From contig OY760226.1 of assembly GCA_963663395.1 (NCBI GenBank), positions 620,001-684,000 on the forward strand: a DNA stretch of 64,000 bases, written 5' to 3'. The notes beneath the pieces are model-generated. The model was given only the letters and a program-made list of their open reading frames with translations. It made no database searches and was not told the origin of the DNA. Below are positions 9,336 through 18,145 of the stretch, in pieces. Each line of letters starts with the position of its first letter. The stretch's first letter is position 1. The DNA is from Azophilus sp963663395. GTDB lineage: Bacteria; Pseudomonadota; Gammaproteobacteria; Pseudomonadales; Azotimanducaceae. The translations under genes were made by a program, and so were the position numbers.

Positions 9336-10193
9336 ATGAGCAACAGGCGTTTAGGCAGGGGGCTCGGTGCACTGTTGAGCCCGGATCCGGAGCCCTCCCC
9401 GGAGGCGTCCGCGGAGCCGGCCGGCCAGACGACCGTTCCCCTGGAAGAGATTCACCCCGGCCGCCACCAGCCGCGACGTTCGTTCCATGAGGAATCCCTG
9501 GCGGAGCTGGCCCAGTCGATCAAGGCCCAGGGCATGATGCAACCCGTGCTGCTGCGGCCCCGCCCACAGGGAGGGTACGAACTCGTCGCCGGCGAACGGC
9601 GCTGGCGCGCGGCGGGGCTCGCCGGGCTGCGATCGGTGCCCGCATTGATCAAGGAGGTCACCGACCAGCAGGCGTCGGTAATGGCGCTGATCGAGAATAT
9701 CCAGCGCGAGGACCTCAAGCCCCTCGATGAAGCGGGCGCGCTGCAGCGGCTGCATGACGAATTCGGGCTTACCCACCAGGAAGTCGCGGACGCGGTGGGC
9801 AAGTCCCGCGCCGCGGTCACCAACGCCCTGCGCCTCTTGAGCCTGGAACCGGCCGTCCGCAACCTGTTGAACGACGGCGCCCTGGAAATGGGCCATGCCC
9901 GTGCCCTGGTCCCGCTGCCGGCCGGCACCCAGGCCGCCGCGGCACGCACCATCGTGGCCAAGGGGCTGAATGCGCGCCAGGCCGAGGCGCTGGCACGCCG
10001 GCTGCTCCGGGGCGAAGGCGGCAGCAAGCCCACCCCTGCCAGGAACGCGGATACCCTCGCCCTCGAACGGACGCTGACGGAGCGCATCGGGGCGCCGGTG
10101 GCGATCAGCCATAATGCCAGGGGAAAAGGAAAGATCACGATCGGTTACACGTCGCTGGACGAGTTGGACGGTATTCTTTCCCGGCTCGGATAG
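9336..10193 (+). CDS. parB: Chromosome partitioning protein ParB (Spo0J)
   Basis: ParB is a CTP-dependent clamp that loads at parS and spreads around the origin. The 285-residue protein starts with the conserved RRLGRGLGALL. It contains the CTP-binding boxes GYELVAGERRWRAA and ENIQREDLKPLDEA and the helix-turn-helix LTHQEVADAVGKSRAAVTNA. The C-terminal dimerisation segment ends the protein. I found no convincing parS site near it in this window. Confidence 0.96.
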   Translation: MSNRRLGRGLGALLSPDPEPSPEASAEPAGQTTVPLEEIHPGRHQPRRSFHEESLAELAQSIKAQGMMQPVLLRPRPQGGYELVAGERRWRAAGLAGLRSVPALIKEVTDQQASVMALIENIQREDLKPLDEAGALQRLHDEFGLTHQEVADAVGKSRAAVTNALRLLSLEPAVRNLLNDGALEMGHARALVPLPAGTQAAAARTIVAKGLNARQAEALARRLLRGEGGSKPTPARNADTLALERTLTERIGAPVAISHNARGKGKITIGYTSLDELDGILSRLG

Positions 10194-10244
10194 CCGGTCG
10201 CGCCGCATCGCCGCGCTCCTGATTCCGCTGAGAGGACAACCAAG

Positions 10245-11834
10245 ATCGACGTAATACTTGCCGGGGGAGAAGTCTTCGACGGGTCGGGCGGCGACGCGGT
10301 CACCGCCGATATCGGCATTCGAGACGGCCGGATCGCCCGCATCGGCGATCTGTCGGCACAGCAGGCCGCCGAGCGCATCGAATTGAACGGCCTGGCCGTC
10401 TGTCCAGGCTTCATCGACCTGCATACGCACTCGGACTTCACGCTGCTGGTGAACGGCAGGGCGGAGAGCCAGGTGCACCAGGGGGTCACCACCGAGACGG
10501 TCGGACAGTGCGGCCACAGTTGCGCGCCGGTTGCCCGTGCGGAGGACGCCAGGCACGGCGCGGTGGGTTACTCCGACGACTGCGAGGTCGACATGGGCTG
10601 GAGGAGCTTCGGCGAGTACCTCGACCGCCTCGATGCGACACCGTTGGGAGTAAACGTAGCGGCCTTTGTCGGACACGGCGCCGTACACAGGGCCGTGATG
10701 GGCAACGAGGGTCGTACCCCGTCAATCGACGAGACGCGGCGCATGGCCGACCTGGTCGACGAGGCGTTCGACCAGGGCGCGTACGGCTTCTCCACGGGGC
10801 TGGAGTACTGGCCTGGCAGCATCTGCGCACCGGAGCACATCGTTCCGCTGTGCGCGGTCGCGGCTCGCCATGAGCGCCTGTACGCCACCCATGTTCGCAA
10901 CCGCGACGCGTACTACGACCTGGGCTTCACCGAAGCCATGAGCACCGCGCGCAACGCCGGGGCGCGCCTGCAGATCTCCCACATCCAGCCGAAGTACGGT
11001 GCCCCGCCGCACGCCATGGAACACAGCCTGGAGCTGATCGAAGGGGTGCGGCGGCAGGGAGTCGACGTGGCCTTCGATGTCATTCCGCACGACTGGAGCC
11101 ACACGCTGATCCTGGCGATCCTGCCGCCCTGGGCGCAGGAAGGCGGCATATCCGGAATCCTCGGGCGCCTGAAGGATCCGGAAGTGCGTGAACGAATGAA
11201 ACGGAACCCAAGGCATATGTGGCTGCTCGTCACTGACGGGCGATGGGATGCCATTGCGCTGCTGAACAGCGAGGAGAACCCGCAGCTCGTGGGGGAGACG
11301 TTCGCGGACATCGGCCGCATGCGCAACACCTCGCCCTTCGATGCAGCCCTCGACCTGCTTCAGGAAGAGGGCGAGCGCATGGGCGGGCTGTTGTGGACAT
11401 CGCACAGCTTCAGCGACGACGACATCGAGCTTTGCCTGGCCCAGCCCGGTTGCGCGGTGATTTCCGACACCCTGGCGCTCGCACCCTACGGCGCGCTGGA
11501 AAAGACCGTGGGGTCGGTGTCCGGATACGGCTGGGCGGCGCGATTTCTGGGGCACTACGTGCGCGAGCGCAAGGTTCTCTCACTGCAGGAAGGCATAAGC
11601 CGCATTACCGCCGTGCCCGCCGAACGCCTGGGCCTCGGCGACCGCGGGCGGCTGGAACCCGGCCTTGCCGCGGATGTCACCGTATTCGACAAGGGCGCCA
11701 TTCACAGCCGGTGTACGATCAGGGAGCCGCGCACCTATGCCGGCGGGATCGTTCACGTGCTGGTGAACGGCCGGTTCGCCATGCGCGATGGCGCTCGCAC
11801 GGATGTCGACAACGGCTCCGTTCTGCGCCCGTAG
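10245..11834 (+). CDS. N-acyl-D-amino-acid deacylase (D-aminoacylase family) with non-canonical start
   Basis: Metal-dependent amidohydrolase of the D-aminoacylase family, which hydrolyses N-acyl-D-amino acids. Visible features are the N-terminal beta-sandwich strands (DVILAGGEVFDGSGG, IGIRDGRIARIGDLS), the metal site HTHSD, the family segment GQCGHSCAP, and later ATHVRNRD and QISHIQPKYG. The protein closes with the returning beta domain (GLGDRGRLEPGLAADVTVFD). The N-terminal domain is encoded from about 10245, but no ATG, GTG or TTG exists between the parB stop (10191-10193) and TTG 10383, which would delete that domain. An AGAGGA site at 10231-10236 points to ATC 10245 as initiator. About 529 residues. 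Confidence 0.88.
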   Translation: MDVILAGGEVFDGSGGDAVTADIGIRDGRIARIGDLSAQQAAERIELNGLAVCPGFIDLHTHSDFTLLVNGRAESQVHQGVTTETVGQCGHSCAPVARAEDARHGAVGYSDDCEVDMGWRSFGEYLDRLDATPLGVNVAAFVGHGAVHRAVMGNEGRTPSIDETRRMADLVDEAFDQGAYGFSTGLEYWPGSICAPEHIVPLCAVAARHERLYATHVRNRDAYYDLGFTEAMSTARNAGARLQISHIQPKYGAPPHAMEHSLELIEGVRRQGVDVAFDVIPHDWSHTLILAILPPWAQEGGISGILGRLKDPEVRERMKRNPRHMWLLVTDGRWDAIALLNSEENPQLVGETFADIGRMRNTSPFDAALDLLQEEGERMGGLLWTSHSFSDDDIELCLAQPGCAVISDTLALAPYGALEKTVGSVSGYGWAARFLGHYVRERKVLSLQEGISRITAVPAERLGLGDRGRLEPGLAADVTVFDKGAIHSRCTIREPRTYAGGIVHVLVNGRFAMRDGARTDVDNGSVLRP

Positions 11835-11865
11835 GCCGTTTATTCGCGGACAAGGAGGACACGAC

Positions 11866-12639
11866 GTGAAGGTAGAGTCGACTACACAGGGACGCATCAC
11901 CCTGGTCACCATCAATCGGCCCGAAGTCCGCAATGCGGTAGACGGGGAAACCGCCGACGGGCTTGCCGAAGCGTTCGCCCGCTTCGATGCGGACAACGAC
12001 GCGGACGTGGCGGTGCTGACGGGCGCCGACGGCGTGTTCTGTGCGGGAGCCGACCTGAAGGCCGTGGCCAGCGGCTCGAATACCCCGGCATTGCAGCCGG
12101 ACGGAAACGGCCCGCTGGGCTGCACGCGCATGCTGCTGTCGAAACCGGTGATCGCGGCGGTGGAAGGGTTCGCGGTGGCCGGCGGCCTGGAACTGGCACT
12201 GTGGTGCGACCTCAGGGTCGCCGCCGAGGATGCGGTTTTCGGGGTCTACTGCCGCCGCTGGGGCGTTCCCCTGGTCGATGGGGGCACTATCCGCCTGAGC
12301 CGGCTGATCGGGCACAGCCACGCCCTGGACCTGATCCTGACAGGCCGGGGCGTCAGCGGCGAGGAAGCAAGGGCCATGGGCCTGGCCAACCGGATAACCC
12401 CTGCCGGAGACGCCCTCGAGGGAGCCATGAAACTCGCGGGGAGCCTGATTGCCTTTCCCCAGCTGTGCATGCGTAACGACAGGCTCTCGTCCTACCGGCA
12501 ATGGGGCTTGTCCCTCGACGAAGCGCTGCGCGAGGAAACCCGCCTGGGCCTCGAAGTGATCGGTTCCGGCGAAACCGGCCGGGGTGCGTCCCGCTTCGCG
12601 GCGGGCAAGGGCCGGCACGGGGATTTCGAGTCGATCTAG
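11866..12639 (+). CDS. Enoyl-CoA hydratase/isomerase (crotonase) family protein
   Basis: Crotonase-fold enzymes act on acyl-CoA thioesters. The 257-residue protein has the N-terminal ITLVTINRPEVRNAVDGET, the oxyanion-hole segment DGVFCAGADLKAVASG, and EGFAVAGGLELALWCDLRVA, which carries the first catalytic-type Glu. The second acidic residue of true enoyl-CoA hydratases is not obvious (GVYCRRWGVPLVDGG), so hydratase activity is not assured. The start is GTG 11866 with an AAGGAGGA ribosome-binding site 6 bp upstream. It follows the deacylase after 31 bp and is probably co-transcribed. Substrate unknown. Confidence 0.9.
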   Translation: MKVESTTQGRITLVTINRPEVRNAVDGETADGLAEAFARFDADNDADVAVLTGADGVFCAGADLKAVASGSNTPALQPDGNGPLGCTRMLLSKPVIAAVEGFAVAGGLELALWCDLRVAAEDAVFGVYCRRWGVPLVDGGTIRLSRLIGHSHALDLILTGRGVSGEEARAMGLANRITPAGDALEGAMKLAGSLIAFPQLCMRNDRLSSYRQWGLSLDEALREETRLGLEVIGSGETGRGASRFAAGKGRHGDFESI

Positions 12640-12677
12640 GAGGCGAAGCCCGCCTTTCACGATCTCGGGAATCCGCG

Positions 12678-12706
12678 TTGAATGCGTTCGGGCGCATCCG
12701 TATAAT
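12678..12706 (+). promoter_or_regulatory. sigma70-type promoter for the atp operon
   Basis: TTGAAT (12678-12683) and a perfect TATAAT (12701-12706) are separated by exactly 17 bp, about 80 bp upstream of atpI. It is the best promoter consensus seen in the window and lies just after the crotonase stop. Confidence 0.75.
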
Positions 12707-12786
12707 GCGCGCCGCCTCCGGCCCGCCTTGACCTTGATTTCGATCGGTCTAGCGCAACGAGCCTCACGTGGCCCGAGGGAATTGGT

Positions 12787-13161
12787 CTGGCATATCGAAT
12801 CGTTATCGTGCAGCTTGCCGCGGCGCTCGCGGCGGTGCTGATGCTGTCGCTGGTGGCAGTCGAGCAGGCGATCGGGGCCCTTCTGGGCAGCCTCGTCTGC
12901 ATCGTGCCGACCGCCGGTTTCGCGGTCTGCGCGACGCGCTGGCGGAACGCGGGGCCGATTGTCCTCGCAGGGGCCCTGAAGCCGATGACGATCGTCGGGC
13001 TGATGGTGGCGGCGTTCGTGATTGCGAAGCCCCCGCCGTTGGGCTTCTTTGCCGGACTGGCTGCCATGCACCTGGCGTACCTGGCGGTGCCGTTCCTGGA
13101 CAGGGGCGGGAGGCGCGGCGAAGGCCGCAAGGCGGCGGGGCTCGAATCGTCGAAGCCCTGA
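12787..13161 (+). CDS. atpI: ATP synthase subunit I (AtpI)
   Basis: AtpI assists c-ring assembly and heads most proteobacterial atp operons. The product is a small four-helix membrane protein: VIVQLAAALAAVLMLSLVAV, the family-typical ALLGSLVCIVPTAGFAV, KPMTIVGLMVAAFVIA and GFFAGLAAMHLAYLAVPF. The usual GTG start at 12808 has no ribosome-binding site and cuts into the first helix. CTG at 12787 lies 6 bp after a GAGGGA site (12775-12780) and gives MAYRIVIVQLA, so I favour CTG initiation. The charged tail is rich in Arg/Gly. Followed by atpB. Confidence 0.85.
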   Translation: MAYRIVIVQLAAALAAVLMLSLVAVEQAIGALLGSLVCIVPTAGFAVCATRWRNAGPIVLAGALKPMTIVGLMVAAFVIAKPPPLGFFAGLAAMHLAYLAVPFLDRGGRRGEGRKAAGLESSKP

Positions 13162-13212
13162 CCGGGAATTCAATGTTTCCGGCGCCTCGATGAATGATTG
13201 CGGATTGAAAAC

Positions 13213-14064
13213 ATGGCATCGGGTGAAACCCAGACAAGCGTCGAGTACATCAGGCATCACCTGACGAACCTCACGTATGGCCAGCATCCGGACGGAACCT
13301 GGGGATTCGCCCATTCCGCCGAGGAGGCCCAGGCCATGGGGTTCTGGTCGATCCACGTCGATTCCATGGCCTGGTCCATCGGCCTCGGCCTCATCTTTCT
13401 CTATCTTTTCCGCCGCGCCGCCAAACGGGCCACGGCGGGCGTCCCCGGCGGCCTGCAGAACTTCGTCGAGATCATTGTCGATTTCATCGACGACACCACG
13501 CAAAGCATCTTCAACCACAAGAACGACCTGGTAGCGCCCTTGGCGCTGACCATCTTCGTGTGGGTGTTCCTCATGAACCTAATGGACCTGGTGCCCGTCG
13601 ACTGGATACCCATGCTCTCGGCCTCGCTCGGCGTGCACTACATGAAGATCGTGCCCACCACCGACCCCAACATCACCATGTCCATGGCACTGTCGGTGTT
13701 TGGCCTGATCCTGTACTACAGCGTGGCGCGCAAGGGCCTGATCGGTTTCCTGGCGGAGCTGTCGCTGCACCCCTTCCCGTCGAAGCTGGCGATTCCCGTC
13801 AACTTCGTGCTGGAAATGGTGACGCTCATCGCCAAACCGCTTTCCCTGGGCCTGCGGCTGTTCGGCAATCTCTACGCGGGCGAGATGATCTTCGTGCTCA
13901 TCGCCCTCATGTTCACCGGCGGCATCGTCTTCGCGCTCGCCGGCGGCGTCTTCCAGTGGGTCTGGGCGGCGTTTCACCTCATCGTGATCACCCTGCAGGC
14001 ATTCGTGTTCGCCGTACTCACCGTCGTCTACCTGGCACAGGCACATGACACGGAGGAGCACTGA
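13213..14064 (+). CDS. atpB: F1Fo ATP synthase subunit a
   Basis: Subunit a forms the proton half-channels against the c ring. The 283-residue protein is close to E. coli AtpB: MASGETQTSVEYIRHHLTNL at the start, LALTIFVWVFLMNLMDLVPV, the essential-Arg helix KPLSLGLRLFGNLYAGE, and AFHLIVITLQAFVFAVLTVV at the end. ATG 13213 gives the family N-terminus. Confidence 0.98.
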   Translation: MASGETQTSVEYIRHHLTNLTYGQHPDGTWGFAHSAEEAQAMGFWSIHVDSMAWSIGLGLIFLYLFRRAAKRATAGVPGGLQNFVEIIVDFIDDTTQSIFNHKNDLVAPLALTIFVWVFLMNLMDLVPVDWIPMLSASLGVHYMKIVPTTDPNITMSMALSVFGLILYYSVARKGLIGFLAELSLHPFPSKLAIPVNFVLEMVTLIAKPLSLGLRLFGNLYAGEMIFVLIALMFTGGIVFALAGGVFQWVWAAFHLIVITLQAFVFAVLTVVYLAQAHDTEEH

Positions 14065-14065
14065 C

Positions 14066-14176
14066 GTGGTAATGGCAGTGCAGGAAGGCAATGCGGTGGA
14101 CGGGCGTGATCCTGATCCGCTCGCCAGCCTGTTTGCAAATTTTAGGCACAGGCGGGGTGCACAGGAGAATTCGTAA
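14066..14176 (+). CDS. Candidate 36-residue small protein between atpB and atpE
   Basis: A reading frame starts with GTG 14066, 2 bp after the atpB stop. It has a strong GGAGGAG ribosome-binding site (14052-14058, inside the 3' end of atpB) at 7 bp spacing, and it ends at TAA 14174. The product would be hydrophilic and basic, with DGRDPDPLASLFANFRHRRG in the middle and no membrane segment. I know of no atp-operon protein of this kind; it may be a translational relay to atpE, 54 bp downstream, or spurious. The spacing and ribosome-binding site are seen; function is unknown. Confidence 0.4.
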   Translation: MVMAVQEGNAVDGRDPDPLASLFANFRHRRGAQENS

Positions 14177-14230
14177 CGGGGCAGCCGCCCGCCGGACGGG
14201 CGGCAACAACACTCGAAACTTGGAGCGACA

Positions 14231-14464
14231 ATGGAATTAGCAGTTCTTCTTTACGTAGCAGGCGGCCTGATGCTGGGCCTCGGCGCCGTGGGCGCGGCCA
14301 TCGGCGTCGGCGTTCTCGGCGGCAAGTTCCTGGAAGGCGTTGCCCGGCAGCCGGAGTTGCTGCCCATGCTGCGCACCCAGCTTTTCATCGTGCTCGGCCT
14401 GGTCGACGCGGTGCCCATGATCGCGGTCGGCATCGGTCTCTACGCGCTGTTCGCCGTAGCTTGA
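14231..14464 (+). CDS. atpE: F1Fo ATP synthase subunit c
   Basis: Subunit c is the two-helix proteolipid of the rotor ring. The 77-residue protein has the glycine-rich first helix (GGLMLGLGAVGAAIGVGVLG), the polar loop ARQPEL, and a second helix GLVDAVPMIAVGIGLYALF in which the Asp is the ion-carrying carboxylate. No sodium-type Gln/Glu/Ser/Thr ligand pattern is visible, so it is proton-coupled. ATG 14231 has a GGAG site upstream. Confidence 0.98.
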   Translation: MELAVLLYVAGGLMLGLGAVGAAIGVGVLGGKFLEGVARQPELLPMLRTQLFIVLGLVDAVPMIAVGIGLYALFAVA

Positions 14465-14495
14465 GCGCGGCCGTTTAAGCAGACCGGAGGAAGCG

Positions 14496-14966
14496 ATGAA
14501 CCTCAACCTGACTCTCATCGGCCAGAGCCTGACGTTCTTCCTGTTCGCCTGGTTCTGCATGAAGTTCATCTGGCCGTTCATCAAGGACGCCATGCGTGAA
14601 CGGCAGGAAACCATCGCGCAGGGCCTGGCGGCCGGTGAGGAAGCCGAACGGAAGCTCGCCCAGGCCGAAAGCGGGGCCGAGGAGGAACGCGTCAAAGCCA
14701 AGGCCGAGGCGGCCGAGATCATCGACCAGGCCCGTCAGCGGGCCGGCCAGATGATCGAGGATGCCAGGGCGGAAGCCCGCGAGGAAGGCGAACGCCTGGT
14801 GGAAGCGGCCCGTTCCGAGATCGACCAGGAAGTGAACCGCGCCCGGGAGGCACTGCGTGCCCAGGTTGCGGCGCTGGCCGTAAGCGGCGCCGAAAAGGTG
14901 CTGGGCGAGACCATCGATGCAAGCCGCCACAGCCAGATGCTGGAACGCCTGGCGGCGGAGCTGTAG
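14496..14966 (+). CDS. atpF: F1Fo ATP synthase subunit b
   Basis: Subunit b forms the peripheral stator stalk. The 156-residue protein starts MNLNLTLIGQSLTFFLFAWF, a single N-terminal membrane helix, followed by FIWPFIKDAMRERQETIA. A long charged coiled coil runs to residue 156. Size and order are normal for the gammaproteobacterial operon. Confidence 0.97.
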   Translation: MNLNLTLIGQSLTFFLFAWFCMKFIWPFIKDAMRERQETIAQGLAAGEEAERKLAQAESGAEEERVKAKAEAAEIIDQARQRAGQMIEDARAEAREEGERLVEAARSEIDQEVNRAREALRAQVAALAVSGAEKVLGETIDASRHSQMLERLAAEL

Positions 14967-14987
14967 GCGGTACGGAGCAACACGCGG

Positions 14988-15527
14988 ATGGCGGAACTCG
15001 CAACACTCGCCCGGCCGTACGCCAATGCGGTGTTCGCCCTTGCCCGGGAGAACGGCGCGCTGGATCTGTGGGCGCGGCGGCTCGGCGTCATGGCCGCTGC
15101 CGCCGACGAGGAACGCGTGCGCACGCTGCTGGAGTCGCCGGAGGTGCCGGCGGAGCAGAAGGCGTTCCACCTGGCGGACGTTTGCGGCGACGAAGTGGAC
15201 GATCGCGGGCGCAGGTTCCTGCTCGTGCTGGCGCGCAACGGGCGCCTGGGGCTGCTCGGCGAGATCTCCCGCCGGTACGATGAACTGAAGGCGGCGGAAG
15301 AGCGGAACCTGGACGTGGAGGTGCTTTCCACCTACCCGCTGACCGAGGCACAGGCCGAGCGCCTCAAGGACGCGCTGCAGACGAAATTCGGCAAGGAAGT
15401 AAGGCTCTCGAGCGATGTGGACGAGAGCCTGCTCGGCGGCGCCATCGTGCGCGCCGGGGACACGGTCATCGACGGTTCGGTGCGCGGCCGGCTCGACAAG
15501 CTCGCCGAGTCGCTGGCCAGGATATGA
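14988..15527 (+). CDS. atpH: F1Fo ATP synthase subunit delta
   Basis: Subunit delta connects the stator stalk to F1. The 179-residue protein starts MAELATLARPYANAVFALAR and ends with the conserved LLGGAIVRAGDTVIDGSVRG followed by RLDKLAESL. It is followed by a 95-bp interval with short imperfect CGATC-containing repeats before atpA, in which I see no gene. Confidence 0.97.
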   Translation: MAELATLARPYANAVFALARENGALDLWARRLGVMAAAADEERVRTLLESPEVPAEQKAFHLADVCGDEVDDRGRRFLLVLARNGRLGLLGEISRRYDELKAAEERNLDVEVLSTYPLTEAQAERLKDALQTKFGKEVRLSSDVDESLLGGAIVRAGDTVIDGSVRGRLDKLAESLARI

Positions 15528-15622
15528 CGCCTGGCGATGCGCTCGAGACCATGCGAACCAGACAGGGCGATCAAGGCAAACCGATCGAGACGAAGCGATC
15601 CAGACGATCAGGAAGTTAGGAC

Positions 15623-17167
15623 ATGCAACAACTGAACCCTTCGGAAATCAGCGACATCATCCGCCACCGCATCGACTCCCTCGACGTGCGCGCCGAGGCC
15701 CGCAACGAGGGCACCGTGGTCAGCGTATCCGACGGCATCGTGCGGATTCACGGGCTGGCCGATGCCCAGTACGGCGAGATGATCGAGTTTCCGGGCCCCC
15801 TGTACGGCATGGCGCTCAATCTGGAGCGCGACTCGGTGGGCGCGGTCATCCTGGGCGACTACCTCTCCCTCTCCGAGGGGATGACGGCGCGCTGCACGGG
15901 CCGCATCCTCGAAGTGCCGGTCGGCCGTGAACTGCTCGGGCGCGTCGTCGATGCCCTGGGCAACCCGGTGGACGGCAAGGGCCCCATCAATGCCTCGGGT
16001 TCGGCGCCGGTGGAAAAGGTGGCGCCCGGCGTCATCGCCCGCCAGTCGGTCAACCAGCCGGTGCAGATCGGCCTGAAGTGCATCGACGCCATGGTGCCGA
16101 TCGGCCGCGGCCAGCGGGAACTCATCATCGGCGACCGGCAGATCGGCAAGACCGCCATCGCTGTGGATGCCGTCATCAACCAGAAGAACAGCGACGTCAA
16201 GTGCGTGTACGTCGCCATCGGCCAGAAGATGTCCACCATCGCCAACATCGTGCGCACCTTCGAGGAGCATGGGGTGATGGACAACACCATTGTCGTGGCC
16301 GCAAGCGCCTCGGATCCTGCACCCATGCAGTTCATCTCGGCGTATTCCGGCTGCTCCATGGGCGAGTTCTTCCGGGACGAGGGCGAGGATGCGCTCATCA
16401 TCTACGACGACCTCACCAAGCAGGCCTGGGCATACCGGCAGATCTCGCTTCTGCTGCGCCGCCCGCCTGGCCGGGAGGCGTACCCTGGCGATGTTTTCTA
16501 CCTGCACTCGCGCCTCCTTGAGCGGGCCTCGCGGGTCAACGCCGAGTACGTGGAGAAGATCACGGACGGGCGCGTGAAAGGCCAGACGGGCTCGCTCACC
16601 GCGCTACCCATCATCGAGACCCAGGCCGGCGATGTCTCGGCCTTCGTGCCCACCAACGTCATCTCCATCACCGATGGGCAGATCTTCCTGGAAACCGACA
16701 ACTTCAACGCGGGCCTGCGTCCCGCCATGAGCCCGGGCATCTCCGTGTCCCGGGTGGGCGGCGCCGCCCAGGTGCCGTTCATGAAGAAGATTGCCGGCGG
16801 CATCAAGCTGGCGCTGGCCCAGTACCGGGAACTGGCCGCGTTCTCGCAGTTCGCCTCGGACCTTGACGATGCCACCCGCCGCCAGCTCGAACACGGCCAG
16901 CGGGTGACAGAACTCATGAAGCAGAAACAGTTCGCGCCCATGTCGGTGGCCGACATGGGCCTGGTGCTGTTCGCCGCCAACGAGGGCTACCTGGAAGACA
17001 TCGACGTGGAGAAGGTGCTCGACTTCGAAGCGGCGCTGTTGGCCTACATGCACGCCGAGCACGGCGAGTGGATGAAGAACATCGATGAGTCCGGCGCCTA
17101 CGACGATGCCATCGAGCAGACGATGCGCGATGCCATCGAGCAGTTCAAAGCGACCCAGACCTGGTAA
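15623..17167 (+). CDS. atpA: F1Fo ATP synthase subunit alpha
   Basis: Alpha is the regulatory nucleotide-binding subunit of F1. The 514-residue protein contains MQQLNPSEISDIIRHRI at the N-terminus, Walker A GDRQIGKT, the Walker B region DALIIYDDLTKQA, the RRPPGREAYPGDVFYLHSRL signature and GLRPAMSPGISVSRVG. Length is normal. It has an AGGAAG site before ATG 15623. Confidence 0.98.
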   Translation: MQQLNPSEISDIIRHRIDSLDVRAEARNEGTVVSVSDGIVRIHGLADAQYGEMIEFPGPLYGMALNLERDSVGAVILGDYLSLSEGMTARCTGRILEVPVGRELLGRVVDALGNPVDGKGPINASGSAPVEKVAPGVIARQSVNQPVQIGLKCIDAMVPIGRGQRELIIGDRQIGKTAIAVDAVINQKNSDVKCVYVAIGQKMSTIANIVRTFEEHGVMDNTIVVAASASDPAPMQFISAYSGCSMGEFFRDEGEDALIIYDDLTKQAWAYRQISLLLRRPPGREAYPGDVFYLHSRLLERASRVNAEYVEKITDGRVKGQTGSLTALPIIETQAGDVSAFVPTNVISITDGQIFLETDNFNAGLRPAMSPGISVSRVGGAAQVPFMKKIAGGIKLALAQYRELAAFSQFASDLDDATRRQLEHGQRVTELMKQKQFAPMSVADMGLVLFAANEGYLEDIDVEKVLDFEAALLAYMHAEHGEWMKNIDESGAYDDAIEQTMRDAIEQFKATQTW

Positions 17168-17195
17168 CCGGGCCGGATAGAAGGGAAGACCAGCA

Positions 17196-18056
17196 ATGGC
17201 GGTCGGCAAGGAAATACGGAAAAAGATCGGCAGCGTCGAGAACACGCAGAAGATCACCTCCGCCATGCAGATGGTGGCGGCCAGCAAGATGCGCCGCACC
17301 CAGGAGAGGATGCGCGAGGGCAAGCCCTATTCCGAGAAGATCCGCCAGGTCATCGGGCACCTGGCGAACGCCAACCCGGAGTACCGGCACGTATTCATGA
17401 CGGAACGCGAGATCCAACGTATCGGCTACATCGTCGTTTCCACCGACAAGGGGCTTTGCGGCGGGCTGAACGTCAACCTGTTCCGGGAGCTGGTCCGCGA
17501 CATGGCCGAGTGGCACGGCAAGGGCATCGAGGCGGACCTGGCCCTGATCGGCAACAAGGCAGCGGCCTTCTTCCGTTCCGTCGGCGGCAATGTCACCGCA
17601 GCGGTCAACAACGTGGGCGAATCACCCGTTCTCTCGGAACTGATCGGCAGCATCAAGATCATGTTCGATGCCTACGAGGAAGCGCGCATCGACCGGCTGT
17701 TCATCGTCTCCAACGATTTCATCAACACCATGACCCAGAGGCCCCAGGTCCGGCAGATTCTGCCCCTCGACCCGGAACAGGACGAGCATCTGCAGCGGCG
17801 CTGGGACTATCTCTACGAGCCGGAAGCGCGGCAGCTCATCGACGGGCTGGTGATGCGCTTCATCGAATCACAGGTGTACCAGGCGGTGGTGGAAAACGGG
17901 GCCTGCGAGCAGGCGGCCAAGATGATCGCCATGAAGAATGCGACGGAAAACGCCGAGCAGCTCATCGATGAGCTGCGGCTGATCTACAACAACGCCCGCC
18001 AGGCGGCGATCACCCAGGAGATCGCGGAAATCGTCGGCGGCGCGGCGGCGGTGTGA
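17196..18056 (+). CDS. atpG: F1Fo ATP synthase subunit gamma
   Basis: Gamma is the central shaft of F1. The 286-residue protein has the N-terminal coiled coil (KEIRKKIGSVENTQKITSAM then QMVAASKMRR), the Rossmann-like STDKGLCGGLNVNLFR segment, and the C-terminal ATENAEQLIDELRLIYNNAR helix with QAAITQEIAEIVGGA. All are typical of gammaproteobacteria. Confidence 0.98.
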   Translation: MAVGKEIRKKIGSVENTQKITSAMQMVAASKMRRTQERMREGKPYSEKIRQVIGHLANANPEYRHVFMTEREIQRIGYIVVSTDKGLCGGLNVNLFRELVRDMAEWHGKGIEADLALIGNKAAAFFRSVGGNVTAAVNNVGESPVLSELIGSIKIMFDAYEEARIDRLFIVSNDFINTMTQRPQVRQILPLDPEQDEHLQRRWDYLYEPEARQLIDGLVMRFIESQVYQAVVENGACEQAAKMIAMKNATENAEQLIDELRLIYNNARQAAITQEIAEIVGGAAAV

Positions 18057-18145
18057 CGGTACGCCGGTCGAGCTGAATTGAGGTAGGCGGTGTGGCGAGA
18101 CGCTCACCGGCCAAACGGAATTAACGACAGAGAGGCACAAAGAGC

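Noticed and set aside
12640..12657. AGGCG/CGCCT hairpin after the crotonase gene
   Set aside because: Only a 5-bp stem followed by TTTC; too weak to report as a terminator.
11719..13518. Long minus-strand reading frame opposite the crotonase, atpI and atpB
   Set aside because: Antisense shadow: it spans three genes and a promoter on the other strand and shows no recognisable domain.
15528..15622. Short reading frame (about 32 codons) between atpH and atpA
   Set aside because: No ribosome-binding site, and its sequence comes from short imperfect CGATC repeats.
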